From contig NZ_JAGGOS010000069.1 in NCBI RefSeq assembly GCF_018614205.1, positions 1 through 60,137 on the forward strand: DNA of 60,137 nucleotides, read 5' to 3'. The notes beneath the pieces were generated by a model. That model searched no databases. It worked only from the letters and a program-made list of their open reading frames with translations, and was not told the DNA's origin. Shown here piece by piece: positions 48,137 through 57,555 of this stretch. Source of the DNA: Streptomyces sp. ISL-36 (GTDB lineage Bacteria > Actinomycetota > Actinomycetes > Streptomycetales > Streptomycetaceae). The position numbers and the translations under genes were made by a program. Position 1 is the first letter of the stretch; every line of letters begins with the position of its first letter.

Positions 48137-49642
48137 ATGGGTAGCAAGCCGGAGACACCGCAGGCACAGGAGACGCCGCTCGAAGGCCTGACCAACGAGC
48201 AGCTGCTTGCGATGCTGACCCCACTGCAGAAGGACCGGGCCAGCCTCCTGTCCCAGAAGCTCACAGCGGCGGGCGACGAGATCCTGTCCATCGGCACGGA
48301 CCTCCGCCTTCGCGCGTCCCTGCTGCGCTGGGACGGCGAGGGCGCGGACGCGTTCGTGGAGTGGACCGGAGCGACGGCTCTCGCCACGATGAAGCTCGGT
48401 GAGTACGCCAAGAAGGCCGGTACTTGCCTGAGCGACGTCGCCCAGGCGATCGCCGAGGCGTCGAGTGGCGTGGACGGCCTGGCCAAGTCGAGCGCGGGGG
48501 CGCAGAGCAGCTACACGAGTGCACAGAAGGCCCTCCACGCGGCGAAGCACGACCCGGACGCGGGCAAGGACGCGGCCAAGGACGCCTCGTCGAAGATGGC
48601 GGCGGCGGAAGCGACCCGCGAGGCCACGCGCATCGCGGCGATGATGAAGCTGCGGAGCCTGGGGCAGACGTACACGCACTCGGGGCAGCAGATAAACAAG
48701 GAGCCGGTACCGGAGTTTCCGCCTCCGGCCGGCTACTTGGGCAAGAGCTGGGTCGACAGCGGCGGCTACACGAACGTGTCCAGCAGCTCTTCGCGCAGCG
48801 GGGTGTCGTCGCGTGGTGACGACACCACCGGACGTTCGAGGACGACGGGCAGCAGCGACGGGTCCGTCGTGGGCACGGGCGACAACGGCACGGTTCGCCC
48901 GGGCGAACCGACCAGGCCCGGTGAACCGACGAGGCCCGGCATTGTCGTTCCCGACCGCCCGGTCGACATGGAGATCGACGGCATCACGACTCTGCCCGAG
49001 CGGACGACCACTCCGACGGTACCGCCCACCACGCTTGCGCCGAGGCCCGACGGCCCTGGCCCGTACCCGGGTATCGCGACGCCGTTCCCGCCGACGACCT
49101 ACCCCGGCGGTGCCCAGCAAAGCACCCTGCCGCCGGGTGGGACCGGACGGACGGCGCCCGGCATGCGCGGCATCACCGGGCCCGGTATGGCTCCTGGTGG
49201 GACCACTGCCTCGCGCATGCCGCGTGAGACCGGCATCGTCGGAGGTCGTGCGGTACCGGCGAACTCGGGCCGACCGACCGGCGGCATTCCGCGTGGCACC
49301 GTGATCGGCACCGAGAACGGCGGCTACGGGCGTGGCATGGCGGGCGGTGGCATGGCCGGCGGTCACGGCGGCATCGGCGGGCAGGGTGGAACCGGCGCCG
49401 GCCGGCGTCTGGCCACGGAGACCGGTGGTGTCGTGGGCGGTCGCGCCCAGCATGCGGGGCAGGGCGGCGCACGACCGTTCACCCCTGGCGGTTCCGGACT
49501 CGTCCGGGCCGGCCAGCCCGGCGCCCGCTCCGGTGACGAACGTCGCGACGAGCGGAACGGGGAGCGTCCCGACTACCTGGTCGAGGACGAGGAGACGTGG
49601 CAGCCGGGTAGCCGTCGTATCATCCCCCCGGTCGTCGACTGA
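48137..49642 (+). CDS. PPE-like protein: WXG hairpin plus Gly/Pro-rich tail
   Basis: A 501-residue protein. Residues ~15-190 are helical with a WDG turn (LRWDGEGADAFVEW), matching the W-x-G of type VII substrates. From ~200 on it is Ser/Gly/Pro-rich low complexity (RPGEPTRPGEPTRPG, GRGMAGGGMAGGHGG). The C-terminus reads DYLVEDEETW and ends RRIIPPVVD; Y-L-V-E-D fits the YxxxD/E type VII export signal. It lies directly upstream of the mycosin gene, its likely protease or secretion partner. ATG 48137 has GGGGGAAG upstream. No enzyme motif is visible. Confidence 0.78.
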   Translation: MGSKPETPQAQETPLEGLTNEQLLAMLTPLQKDRASLLSQKLTAAGDEILSIGTDLRLRASLLRWDGEGADAFVEWTGATALATMKLGEYAKKAGTCLSDVAQAIAEASSGVDGLAKSSAGAQSSYTSAQKALHAAKHDPDAGKDAAKDASSKMAAAEATREATRIAAMMKLRSLGQTYTHSGQQINKEPVPEFPPPAGYLGKSWVDSGGYTNVSSSSSRSGVSSRGDDTTGRSRTTGSSDGSVVGTGDNGTVRPGEPTRPGEPTRPGIVVPDRPVDMEIDGITTLPERTTTPTVPPTTLAPRPDGPGPYPGIATPFPPTTYPGGAQQSTLPPGGTGRTAPGMRGITGPGMAPGGTTASRMPRETGIVGGRAVPANSGRPTGGIPRGTVIGTENGGYGRGMAGGGMAGGHGGIGGQGGTGAGRRLATETGGVVGGRAQHAGQGGARPFTPGGSGLVRAGQPGARSGDERRDERNGERPDYLVEDEETWQPGSRRIIPPVVD

Positions 49643-49670
49643 CCTCATAGGCAAGGACACGGAGAAGCGC

Positions 49671-51044
49671 ATGCGGACCAGCAGTGGACGGGCCATCGGT
49701 TCCGGTTCCCTCGTGGCAGCAACCATGGCCCTGACACTGCTGGGCATCGGCGCGACGCCGGCCCACGCGGAGACCGTGCGTGACCGGCAATGGCACTTGG
49801 ATGCCATGAAGGCCGACGAGATGTGGAAGGTCAGCAAGGGGGAAGGCGTTGTCGTTGCCGTCATCGACTCTGGCGTCGACAAGTCCGTCGCCGATCTGCG
49901 GGGCCAAGTTCTCCCCGGCAAGGACTACTCGCTTCTGAGCGGTGACGAGAACACCGACATCGACAACCATGGCACCAGCATGGCGGCCCTCATCGCCGGA
50001 ACAGGCGCCCGAGGGGCTGCGGAGGGCTCGTTCGGCCTGGCGCCCGCCGCAAAAATTCTGCCCATCCGGATTCCGTACAGTCAGGAACGGTGGTCCCAGA
50101 AGAACCGCGTCAGGGAAACCTCCGCGCAGAGCATGGCGAAGGCCATCCGGTACGCGGCTGACTCGAAGGCCAAGATCATCAGCATCTCGGTGGCTGAGAG
50201 GAAGGACGGGCCGGAGCTCGCCGAAGCGGTCAAGTACGCCCTGGGCAAGAACAAGCTCATCTTCGCCGGTGTCGGAAACAGTGCCGACGAGGGCAACGGT
50301 GTGCTCTACCCCGCGGGAACCCCCGGGGTTGTCGGCGTTGGCGGTCTGAACCGGAAGGCCGCCTGGTGGCCGGAGTCGCAGTCGGGGCCCCAGGTCGACC
50401 TCGCGGCGCCGGCCGAAGACATCATCAAGGCGTGTTCCGGTGGGACTCAGCTCTGCGACGGCGACGGAACGAGTAACGCCACCGCCCTCGCCTCCGCCTC
50501 CGCGGCTCTCATCTGGGCCGAGCACCCCGACTGGACCAACAACCAGGTCCTCCGCGTCATGCTCAACACCGCGGGCAAGCCCAAGAGCGGAGAGAAGCGC
50601 ACCGATCTCATCGGCTACGGCGCGGTGCGGCCCCGTATCGCCCTGACGGCGCCCGGGGATCCCGGACCCGCCGATGTCTACCCGCTGCCCGATCTCGCCG
50701 CCGCCGAGCCCAAGGCGCCGTCTGCGAGCGCCTCTTCCGCGCCCGCCCCCGCAGAGCAGGGCAAGGGGTCCGAGAGCGACAAGCCGGCTACGGCGGCCCC
50801 CGTCGCAGCGTCGGACAGCGGCAGCGGCACGGGGCTCTGGATCGCACTCGGCGTCGGTGCCGCGCTGCTCGTCGGCGGAGCGGTGGTCGCCCTGGTGGTC
50901 CGTGCCCGTCGTCGCGGTGCCGCTCCCGCGCAGCAGCCGCCGACGATGCCCCAGTACGCACCCTCCTACGGGCAGCCCCAGCCGGCGCCGTACCAGCAGA
51001 ACCCCCCTTACGGCACGCCCCCCGGACCGGGGCAGCCCGGCTGA
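49671..51044 (+). CDS. mycP: Mycosin-type subtilisin protease, type VII secretion-associated
   Basis: A 457-residue membrane-anchored S8 protease. The signal peptide (~1-33, cut after AHA) is followed by the catalytic domain with Asp66 in AVIDSGVD, His100 in DNHGTSMAAL, an oxyanion Asn near 203 in AGVGNSADEG and Ser268 in GDGTSNATALASA. A Pro/Ala/Ser linker leads to one membrane segment near 385-405 and a Pro/Gln-rich cytosolic tail. Mycosins are essential parts of mycobacterial type VII systems. ATG 49671 lies behind GGAGAAG. No Ecc gene is adjacent, which is unusual for a mycosin. Confidence 0.92.
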   Translation: MRTSSGRAIGSGSLVAATMALTLLGIGATPAHAETVRDRQWHLDAMKADEMWKVSKGEGVVVAVIDSGVDKSVADLRGQVLPGKDYSLLSGDENTDIDNHGTSMAALIAGTGARGAAEGSFGLAPAAKILPIRIPYSQERWSQKNRVRETSAQSMAKAIRYAADSKAKIISISVAERKDGPELAEAVKYALGKNKLIFAGVGNSADEGNGVLYPAGTPGVVGVGGLNRKAAWWPESQSGPQVDLAAPAEDIIKACSGGTQLCDGDGTSNATALASASAALIWAEHPDWTNNQVLRVMLNTAGKPKSGEKRTDLIGYGAVRPRIALTAPGDPGPADVYPLPDLAAAEPKAPSASASSAPAPAEQGKGSESDKPATAAPVAASDSGSGTGLWIALGVGAALLVGGAVVALVVRARRRGAAPAQQPPTMPQYAPSYGQPQPAPYQQNPPYGTPPGPGQPG

Positions 51045-51162
51045 GGCCGCGCCTTTCGGAGGCCGGCGATTGCGAAGGTGAAGCGCGCGTGCGCAGGTCG
51101 TGAAGGAGCCGGGAAAGCCTCGCTTTTCCAGGAGACCAGCGGCGAGCACGGCATGGGCGGGC

Positions 51163-51168
51163 TAGGAT
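51163..51168 (+). promoter_or_regulatory. Candidate second promoter within the type VII-like island
   Basis: TAGGAT is a typical Streptomyces -10 box, 69 bases before ATG 51237. It suggests that the last four genes can be transcribed separately from the mycosin. Confidence 0.4.
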
Positions 51169-51236
51169 CATTCCGTCTCTGTGGGCGAGGAAACTTGCTG
51201 AGGCGAAGTCGAGAAGGCCACCACTTCGGGGGGATC

Positions 51237-51662
51237 ATGTCGTTCGACGAGGAGTGGGCGTCAGCCCGCACCCATGCTCAGGCCGATGTGAGTATGCGCC
51301 TCAACCAGGTGCCGGCCGATCCCGGAGGCGGCAGCGGGAACGCCGACCTCGGTGTCGATCAGGACAAGCTCGGCGCCATCGGCAGCGCCGCCTACGCGCT
51401 CCACGGCCGGCTGGTGAAGGACGGGAGCCACGCGCGGACGACTACGACGGAAGCCGCGACCTCGCTGTCCACCCACGGCTTTCTCACCGGATCGGCGATG
51501 GCGACCGTGCAGGAGACGTGGGGTTCCCAGCTGAGCACGCTGCTCGACGCGTGCGCCAACATCTCCAACCATCTGGACTACAGCGCCGCTTCCCACGCCA
51601 AGGAAGAAGCGGACATCCAGGCGGCCCTCGCCGCCTCCCAGATCAACGAGTATCTGAAGTAG
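51237..51662 (+). CDS. WXG100-like small helical protein
   Basis: A 141-residue protein. After a flexible start with GGGSGNADLGVD, two helices (~35-65 and ~75-120) flank a loop, with TWGSQLSTLLDACANIS near residue 95, which fits a W-G turn variant. The size and all-helical prediction resemble EsxA/B-type partners that pair with a larger substrate. The GGGGGG site precedes ATG 51237, and the next gene, a large WXG-headed protein, begins 19 bases on. It is probably the cognate secretion partner of that protein. Confidence 0.7.
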   Translation: MSFDEEWASARTHAQADVSMRLNQVPADPGGGSGNADLGVDQDKLGAIGSAAYALHGRLVKDGSHARTTTTEAATSLSTHGFLTGSAMATVQETWGSQLSTLLDACANISNHLDYSAASHAKEEADIQAALAASQINEYLK

Positions 51663-51680
51663 GGGCGGGGAGCAGGAGCC

Positions 51681-54002
51681 GTGCTGACCTTTGACAACGT
51701 CTACCAGGCGCCTCTCGACAAGATGAAGGCCGCGGCCGACAACTGGTCGGAGATGAAAGGCAAGCTGGACAAGCTCGCCGAGGACGCCCGTACGACCATG
51801 GCCGCCAAGGCCAAGGACGAGTACTGGCGTGGTGTGAACGCCGAGGTAACCAAGCCGTTCGTCGACAAGACGGCGAAGGAGTTCGACGACGCGGCGAAGG
51901 CCGCCGGCGGTATCCACCGAATCCTCGAGGACGGCTACAACGCCTTCAAGAAGGCGAAGGACGACCTCAAGAAGATCGTCGACGTCGACGCTCCCGCTGA
52001 GCACCTGCTGGTGAAGCCGGACGGCAAGGTCGAGGCGAGGAACCCGCTGTCGGCGATCAAGGACCCCGGCGCGCGGCACGATCCCGACTATCCCGAGCTG
52101 GTACGCAAGGAGCGTGCCGCGATCGATGCGATGCAGCGGCGGATCGACGCGATCCTCGAAACCTGTGATGACGCCGACGTGGCCTGCTCCAATGCCCTCA
52201 AGGCCAACATCACCGGCGACAAGCACAACTTCAGTGCGCCCAAGTACGGCAGCATCGACGCAGAAGAGGCCCAACGCGCACTCGACCTGGCCAAGAAGGG
52301 CCGAGACCTCTCCCACGAGGAGCTGGAGCGTCTCAACGAGCTCCTCAAGGACAACAGTTCGTCCAAGGACTTCTCCAGGACGTTCTACAACGGGCTCGGG
52401 CCCAAGGGCTCGCTGGAGTTCTTCGGGCAGCTCTCCACGGATACGTACGACTACGCCAAGCTGGACAAGCAGCGCCTCGCCGACGTGCAGGAGCTGCAGA
52501 GAAACCTCGGTCTCAACCTTGCCACGGCCACGCAGGGCGGCGACAAGTGGACCGAGAACTGGTCCACCGAGATGCGCAAGCTCGGCACCGAACGTATTCC
52601 GCTCGCCAAGAACGACTACAACGGACCGTTCGGTTATCAGCTGCTCGGCGGCATCATGCGCAACGGCAACTACGACCCGAAGTTCCTCAACCCGATCGCC
52701 GAGCATGTGACGCAGCTCCATGCCAAGGACCCGTACATGTTCGCCGACAACAAGGTGATCGGCGGATGGCAGAAGAACCCGTTCAACCCTTCCGGTGTAA
52801 ACGGGTCGGGCTACGACCCCATGGTGTCGATGCTGGAGGCGCTCGGACACAGCCCCGAGGCCGCGAAGCAGTTCTTCACCGCCGACCCCACGTCGTACAA
52901 CAAGGACGGCACGGTCGGCGGAACGGTGGACCTCGACCCCAAGAAGGACGGGAACCAGTTCACGGGCTATCTGGACTACTTCCAGAACGGTGACTACACG
53001 TTCTTCCCGGACGTCGACAGCCATCACCCCGACGAGGCCAAGAAGACTGTCGCCTACATGCCCGACGCCCTGGGGCACGCACTGGAGGCGGCGACGACGG
53101 GACATGGTTGGGACGATCCGAGTCCCGTCCTCCGACGCGACGAGGACTCAGTAGCGATCATGAAGGAAGTGATCAGCGACTACGGGGGTGACTCCGGGCT
53201 GCGGGAACGCCACGCGTCGATGACGGACAGCCTGGGCAGAATGGGGGCGGCGTACATCGACGACCTCAACTACTCCATCGACAACTTCGGCAACACCGGA
53301 GATGCTGTCGGCCGCGACGAGCTCTTCCCTGCCAGCAGTGACGGGAGTACACGAACGGACTTCGGGCAGGGGGCAACCCTGAAGTTCATGGCAGCCGTGG
53401 CCGGGGACGAGGAAGCCTACAAAACGATGTCCGCGGCGCAGCAGGTGTTCGAGGCAAGTGGCATCAAGGCGCTGAATGGCGACAAGGACGATGTCATCGC
53501 GTTTGCTCATAACGCCACGAAGGTTCACGGAATCCTTGACGAATCCCGCGTCATGCAGATCGCGGACGACTTCAAGAGCGACGAAGACCAGCGCAATCTG
53601 GAGCTCGAGAAGCAGGCCGAGTGGCGTAAGTCGGCTGTGAGCGGGGGTGTCGCGACGGTCGTGGGCGTGGGGTCCGCCCTGGTGCTCGGGCCGGCTGCCG
53701 GCCTGGTGGCGACCACTGTTGTGCCACTCGTCATGGAAAGCGCCGGATCCACCCTCGATACGGCTTACGCCACGGACACCCTTCAGTACCTGAAGGACAA
53801 CGAGTACAAGAACGACGACGAAGCGCTGGACGCGATCTACCGGACTCAGCTGTCCGGGCAGAGCAGCGCCATGGTGCCTTTGCTCAACTACGCGGAGTCC
53901 GTCGGTATGACGGTGGAGGAGAAGCGTGAACTCTTCCAGGACGCGGAGGACGCCTACAACAGAGGCGTGATCGCGGTCGGCGGCAAGATGAAGGTCATGT
54001 GA
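51681..54002 (+). CDS. Large WXG-headed protein, candidate type VII effector
   Basis: A 773-residue protein. The first ~120 residues form an amphipathic helical hairpin with YWRGVNAEV near 50 (W-R-G turn). The central ~200-640 is a large alpha-rich domain without motifs I recognise (FYNGLGPKGSLEFFGQLS, GWQKNPFNPSGVNGSGYDP, DYFQNGDYTFFPD). Near 652-685 there is a Gly/Val-rich hydrophobic stretch able to cross a membrane. Similar large proteins occur in many actinobacteria with no known function. GTG 51681 has GGAG upstream. The next lipoprotein gene overlaps its stop, as effector-immunity pairs often do. Confidence 0.75.
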   Translation: MLTFDNVYQAPLDKMKAAADNWSEMKGKLDKLAEDARTTMAAKAKDEYWRGVNAEVTKPFVDKTAKEFDDAAKAAGGIHRILEDGYNAFKKAKDDLKKIVDVDAPAEHLLVKPDGKVEARNPLSAIKDPGARHDPDYPELVRKERAAIDAMQRRIDAILETCDDADVACSNALKANITGDKHNFSAPKYGSIDAEEAQRALDLAKKGRDLSHEELERLNELLKDNSSSKDFSRTFYNGLGPKGSLEFFGQLSTDTYDYAKLDKQRLADVQELQRNLGLNLATATQGGDKWTENWSTEMRKLGTERIPLAKNDYNGPFGYQLLGGIMRNGNYDPKFLNPIAEHVTQLHAKDPYMFADNKVIGGWQKNPFNPSGVNGSGYDPMVSMLEALGHSPEAAKQFFTADPTSYNKDGTVGGTVDLDPKKDGNQFTGYLDYFQNGDYTFFPDVDSHHPDEAKKTVAYMPDALGHALEAATTGHGWDDPSPVLRRDEDSVAIMKEVISDYGGDSGLRERHASMTDSLGRMGAAYIDDLNYSIDNFGNTGDAVGRDELFPASSDGSTRTDFGQGATLKFMAAVAGDEEAYKTMSAAQQVFEASGIKALNGDKDDVIAFAHNATKVHGILDESRVMQIADDFKSDEDQRNLELEKQAEWRKSAVSGGVATVVGVGSALVLGPAAGLVATTVVPLVMESAGSTLDTAYATDTLQYLKDNEYKNDDEALDAIYRTQLSGQSSAMVPLLNYAESVGMTVEEKRELFQDAEDAYNRGVIAVGGKMKVM

Positions 54003-54679
54003 GCATGTGGAACGCCCGGCGATGGTGCGGCCAGGTTGCCCTTCTCCTCGTTGTCGCTTCGTCCGCGACGGCTTGTTCAGGGGACGAAGCAGGCAAGGGG
54101 GGCGAGGATGCGGCGACACAGGCGTCACTGAAGACGTGTGAAAGCCTTCTCGGAGCGGAGAACGTGGCCTCCGTCCGCGCTGATCTCGGGGGGGACGTCC
54201 GTGCGGAGAGCTCTTCTCCGGAGAGGGCCAAGGGCCTCTTGCTCGAGAAGGCGGAGAAATGGACTGCGGACGGCGATGATCTCAAGCGGGCCACCTATCA
54301 ACTCTGCCTGATGAGGGCCGCGGGCGAGGAGGACCGGGGGCCCGTTGTCGCCGGAGTGAAGTGGTCGCTTCTCACCATGGACTGGGTGTCCAAGGGGAAG
54401 CACGCCGCGGAATGGCGCAAGGCCGCAGAGCATGTGTACGTGCAGCGGCTCGCTCGTAACCCCGGCCTCGCAGCCGTCGTCCCGTGCACGTTGCCCGGTA
54501 CCGCACCGGGGCAGACCGAAGGACTGCCACTGGAGATCTCAGTGCTGGACGCGGGGCTGAGCAAGGACAGCGGCGCTCTGTCGGGGCGTTTGCTGTCGGC
54601 GCTTGTACGGAAGACACACGAACTCCTCGGCTGCCAGGACTCCCTTGCCGTTCCGGAATCCCTCACTCCTGAGAAGTGA
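53999..54679 (+). CDS. Lipoprotein 1 of the type VII-like island
   Basis: A 226-residue lipoprotein. The signal peptide ends at a lipobox with Cys26 (SATACSG). The mature part has further Cys residues (KTCESLL, LCLMRAAG, VVPCTLPG, LLGCQDS) that could form two disulfides. No family is recognised. GTG 53999 overlaps the stop of the 773-residue protein as GTGA, so the two are made together, consistent with a surface-located immunity or receptor role. This is inference only. Confidence 0.75.
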   Translation: MSMWNARRWCGQVALLLVVASSATACSGDEAGKGGEDAATQASLKTCESLLGAENVASVRADLGGDVRAESSSPERAKGLLLEKAEKWTADGDDLKRATYQLCLMRAAGEEDRGPVVAGVKWSLLTMDWVSKGKHAAEWRKAAEHVYVQRLARNPGLAAVVPCTLPGTAPGQTEGLPLEISVLDAGLSKDSGALSGRLLSALVRKTHELLGCQDSLAVPESLTPEK

Positions 54680-54682
54680 CAG

Positions 54683-55387
54683 GTGACTCAGATGAGAGAG
54701 CGCGGGATGACGCTGTCCGCCGCAGTGGTCTTCGGGCTTCTCTGCGGGGCCGTGGGGTGTGGCAGTACGGACGGCAAGGAGGGTGGGGCGACTACCTCGC
54801 CGCAGGTGACGAACGCGGCGGAGCAGCTCTGTGGGGGTGCGGTCTCGGCCGCGGCCCGGTCGGCGCTGGGGCTGCTGGCCGGGGGTTCGGCGCTGCACCC
54901 GACCGACCCCGCCGAGAATCCGAGCGCGGCGGCCGATGAGCTGGTCGCCCACTGGGCGCCGTTGAACACACCGCCCCACAAGCGGGATCCGGTCGATCTG
55001 TGCGCGATTTCGGCGGAGAAGAACCTCGGGGCGGGGCCTGCCGACGTCCGGATCGAGTTCCGTCTCTCCGACGCCGAAGAGGCCAAGGGGGACGGGAAGA
55101 TCGCGGCCTCGCTGGAGCGGTACGACGTGGGCGTGCGGGCCTCGATCGGCACCCAGCGGGCGTACCTGTGGTTCTCGTGCGTGAGTGGCCGACTGAGCGG
55201 ATCCGAGCAGGGTCCCGCGTATCTCCTCGCATCGGTGGAGAGCGCGCGGGCCCCGAAGGGCGAGGCGGGCGCGCTGAAGGACGCCAACGCCACGGTCGTG
55301 CACTCCGCGGCTCTAGCCGTGGCACAGAAGTTGAGCTGCGACGGTGACGGCGGTCTCGCGCCGAAGCCGGCGCTGAAACACGCGTAA
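54683..55387 (+). CDS. Lipoprotein 2 of the type VII-like island
   Basis: A 234-residue lipoprotein with a lipobox at Cys26 (GAVGCGS) when the GTG 54683 start is used; ATG 54692 gives the same mature protein. The mature part contains four Cys (EQLCGG, VDLCAIS, WFSCVSG, KLSCDGD), suggesting two disulfides, and a beta-rich middle (PADVRIEFRLSDAEEAKGDG). No family is recognised. It lies 3 bases after lipoprotein 1 and closes the operon before a terminator. It may share ancestry with lipoprotein 1, but sequence likeness is weak. Confidence 0.75.
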   Translation: MTQMRERGMTLSAAVVFGLLCGAVGCGSTDGKEGGATTSPQVTNAAEQLCGGAVSAAARSALGLLAGGSALHPTDPAENPSAAADELVAHWAPLNTPPHKRDPVDLCAISAEKNLGAGPADVRIEFRLSDAEEAKGDGKIAASLERYDVGVRASIGTQRAYLWFSCVSGRLSGSEQGPAYLLASVESARAPKGEAGALKDANATVVHSAALAVAQKLSCDGDGGLAPKPALKHA

Positions 55388-55394
55388 GGCGGCC

Positions 55395-55424
55395 GGGCCG
55401 CCGCGAACGAGGTCGCGGCGGCCC
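55395..55424. terminator. Bidirectional terminator between the island and the kinase genes
   Basis: A perfect 12-bp stem GGGCCGCCGCGA/TCGCGGCGGCCC with a 6-base loop, between convergent transcription units. Confidence 0.92.
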
Positions 55425-55431
55425 GTGCCGG

Positions 55432-57504
55432 TCAGAAGACCGGCATGGCGGCGACCATGCCGCGACTGATGAGGAACGCCCGGTTGCCGGCCCCCGCCAT
55501 GGTCCAGGGGCCCTGGTTGTCCCGTTCGTAGGTCCAGACGCGTTTGTCGCTCGGCTTGGAGAGGGCGGAGACTCCGAACTCCGGCGTGCCCTCGATCACC
55601 CAGATGCAGTTCCCCTGGATCACGGGAGGGGTCAAGGGCGGCCGTGTGCCCTTCAGGTCGGCGAACAGTGCAATGTCCCGCGTCCCGGACGCGCTGAACC
55701 GGTAGACGAAGGCGCCGTCGGCCGCGATGATCCCCTCGCCGTCCAAGGCGGGAGGGCCCCAGCCGCCCAGCGTGCCCTCCGGCTTCGTGTACGAATCCAT
55801 CGCCCACAACTGGCGTCCCTCGGCGAGGGTCACGGCCGTCAGGGTCCGGCCCCCGAGGTAGACGACGTCGCTGTCGATCAGAGGCTGCAGGGCAGTCGTG
55901 CCCTGGCCGCGGATCTCCCACACCGAGCGGCCCGTCGTGGTGTCCACGACCGAGACATTGCCGCTCGGCAGGGACAGGACGAGGCGGCTTCGGCCCGCTG
56001 CGGCGAACGGTCCGGCGTCGCCCGTCGCCGTCTTGACGGACGGACCGGTCCAGCGCACCTGGCGGCTCGCCGTGTCGACGGCCCGTAGTTTTCCCGCGCG
56101 CGTGAGGAAGTAGATGCCGCCCGGCTCCGCTGCCAGCAGGACGGCCACGTCTGCGTCCGCCACCGTCCACTTCTCCGCGCTGGTCGATGCTTCGAGGACC
56201 AGGAGTCTGCCGGATTCGTCGGCCGCGACGACATAGTCCTCGTCGAGGGCGAGCTGACGGGCCTTGGCCGACAGATGGGGCAGTGTCCACTTCTCTGTCC
56301 CGTCGGTGACCTTGAGGGCCGTGAGGCCACCGTCCCTGGCCGCGAAGATCACAACGTCCCGCAACACGACAGGGGTGGGCAGGGGACCCCGGGCGGCTGC
56401 CTCGACGGGACCCCACAGCGGCTTCGGCCTGATGCCCTCGTTCTCCGCCTTGAGCAGGACGGCGTCCGGGGCATCCCCCGCCGGTGGCAGCGCGTTCGCG
56501 GCGCGGTCCGCGAGCCACCAGGCGGTTCCGCCTCCGCCGGCCAGCAGCACGGCGCCGCCGGCACCGCACAGGGCGAGGAAGCGGCGCCGGTCGGGCGCGG
56601 ATTCCACCGTGGTTCTGGCCGAGGCTGTCTGCCTGCGGACGGCCGTCTCGCGCCGCTTGATCTCCTGGAAGACGGGTCCACGGCGCCACAGAGACCGGAC
56701 GCTCTTGGACGTGGAGAAGACGCGGCTGATCTGTTCCGGCGACGGGCGAAGGGTCGGGTCCTTCGCGAAGCAGGGAGCGAGGAGCTGGTGCAGCCGCGGT
56801 GACAGCGCCGCGAGATCCGGCTGCTCGTGCACCACGGCGTACTGGACGGCCGCGACATGGGGGCCGTCGTACGCCCGCCTGCCGGTCGCCGCGTACACGA
56901 GGACGGCGCCCAGCGAGAACACGTCGGCGGCGGCCGTGACGCGCTGTCCCAGCACCTGTTCCGGCGCGCCGTACCCGGGCGTGACCGGGATCTGACCCGT
57001 CGTCGTCAGGGTCAGCCCGTGCTCGGGGCGGGCGATGCCGAAGTCGATGACGCGGGGCCCGTCCGAGGTCAGCACGATGTTGGCCGGCTTGATGTCGCGG
57101 TGGATCAGCCCGGCCGCGTGGATGACCCCCAGGGTCTCGGCGAGCGAGGAGGCCAGCGCGTGGACGGTCTGGTCGTCGAGAGCTCCGTGCGCGGACACCG
57201 CCTCCTCCAGCGTCGGGCCGGCCAGGAACTCGCTGGCGATCCACGGCCTGCCGCCCTCCATCTGCGCACCCAGCACCCGGGCGACACCCTTGCCCGTCAC
57301 CGTCTGTGCGGTGTGTGCTTCGCGGACGAAGCGCTGGGCCAGGTGCTGGTCGTGGGCGAGTTCCGGGCGGAGCACCTTCACCGCTGCGGGACGGCCGCTC
57401 TGATCGGTCGCCAGGTAGACCTTGCCCATGCCGCCTTCGCCCAGTACGCCGATGAGGCGGTACGGGCCGAGCCGCAGCGGATCACCTACACCGAGGGGGT
57501 TCAT
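55432..57504 (-). CDS. Ser/Thr kinase with internal Tat-like motif and PQQ-type propeller
   Basis: A 690-residue membrane kinase. The kinase domain covers ~14-265: GEGGMGKVY, Lys43, HRDIKPANIVL (135 on), DFGIARPE (154 on) and APE at 180-182. Residues 305-330 read DRRRFLALCGAGGAV and continue hydrophobic, a twin-arginine-like motif followed by a membrane segment. Residues ~350-690 form a beta-propeller with PQQ/WD-type blades (LTALKVTDGTEKWTL, LRAVDTASRQVRW, VSVVDTTTGRSVWEI), probably outside the cell as sensor. It is the last gene of a kinase cluster, convergent with the type VII-like island. Confidence 0.9.
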   Translation of the reverse strand: MNPLGVGDPLRLGPYRLIGVLGEGGMGKVYLATDQSGRPAAVKVLRPELAHDQHLAQRFVREAHTAQTVTGKGVARVLGAQMEGGRPWIASEFLAGPTLEEAVSAHGALDDQTVHALASSLAETLGVIHAAGLIHRDIKPANIVLTSDGPRVIDFGIARPEHGLTLTTTGQIPVTPGYGAPEQVLGQRVTAAADVFSLGAVLVYAATGRRAYDGPHVAAVQYAVVHEQPDLAALSPRLHQLLAPCFAKDPTLRPSPEQISRVFSTSKSVRSLWRRGPVFQEIKRRETAVRRQTASARTTVESAPDRRRFLALCGAGGAVLLAGGGGTAWWLADRAANALPPAGDAPDAVLLKAENEGIRPKPLWGPVEAAARGPLPTPVVLRDVVIFAARDGGLTALKVTDGTEKWTLPHLSAKARQLALDEDYVVAADESGRLLVLEASTSAEKWTVADADVAVLLAAEPGGIYFLTRAGKLRAVDTASRQVRWTGPSVKTATGDAGPFAAAGRSRLVLSLPSGNVSVVDTTTGRSVWEIRGQGTTALQPLIDSDVVYLGGRTLTAVTLAEGRQLWAMDSYTKPEGTLGGWGPPALDGEGIIAADGAFVYRFSASGTRDIALFADLKGTRPPLTPPVIQGNCIWVIEGTPEFGVSALSKPSDKRVWTYERDNQGPWTMAGAGNRAFLISRGMVAAMPVF

Positions 57505-57555
57505 GGGTGGGTCACGTCCTGTCTGTACGGGTCAACGGGGCGAGGGAGCAACGGG

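Noticed and set aside
53999..55387. Treating the two lipoproteins as a recent tandem duplication
   Set aside because: Sizes and Cys counts are similar, but I see no convincing sequence identity beyond the signal peptides.
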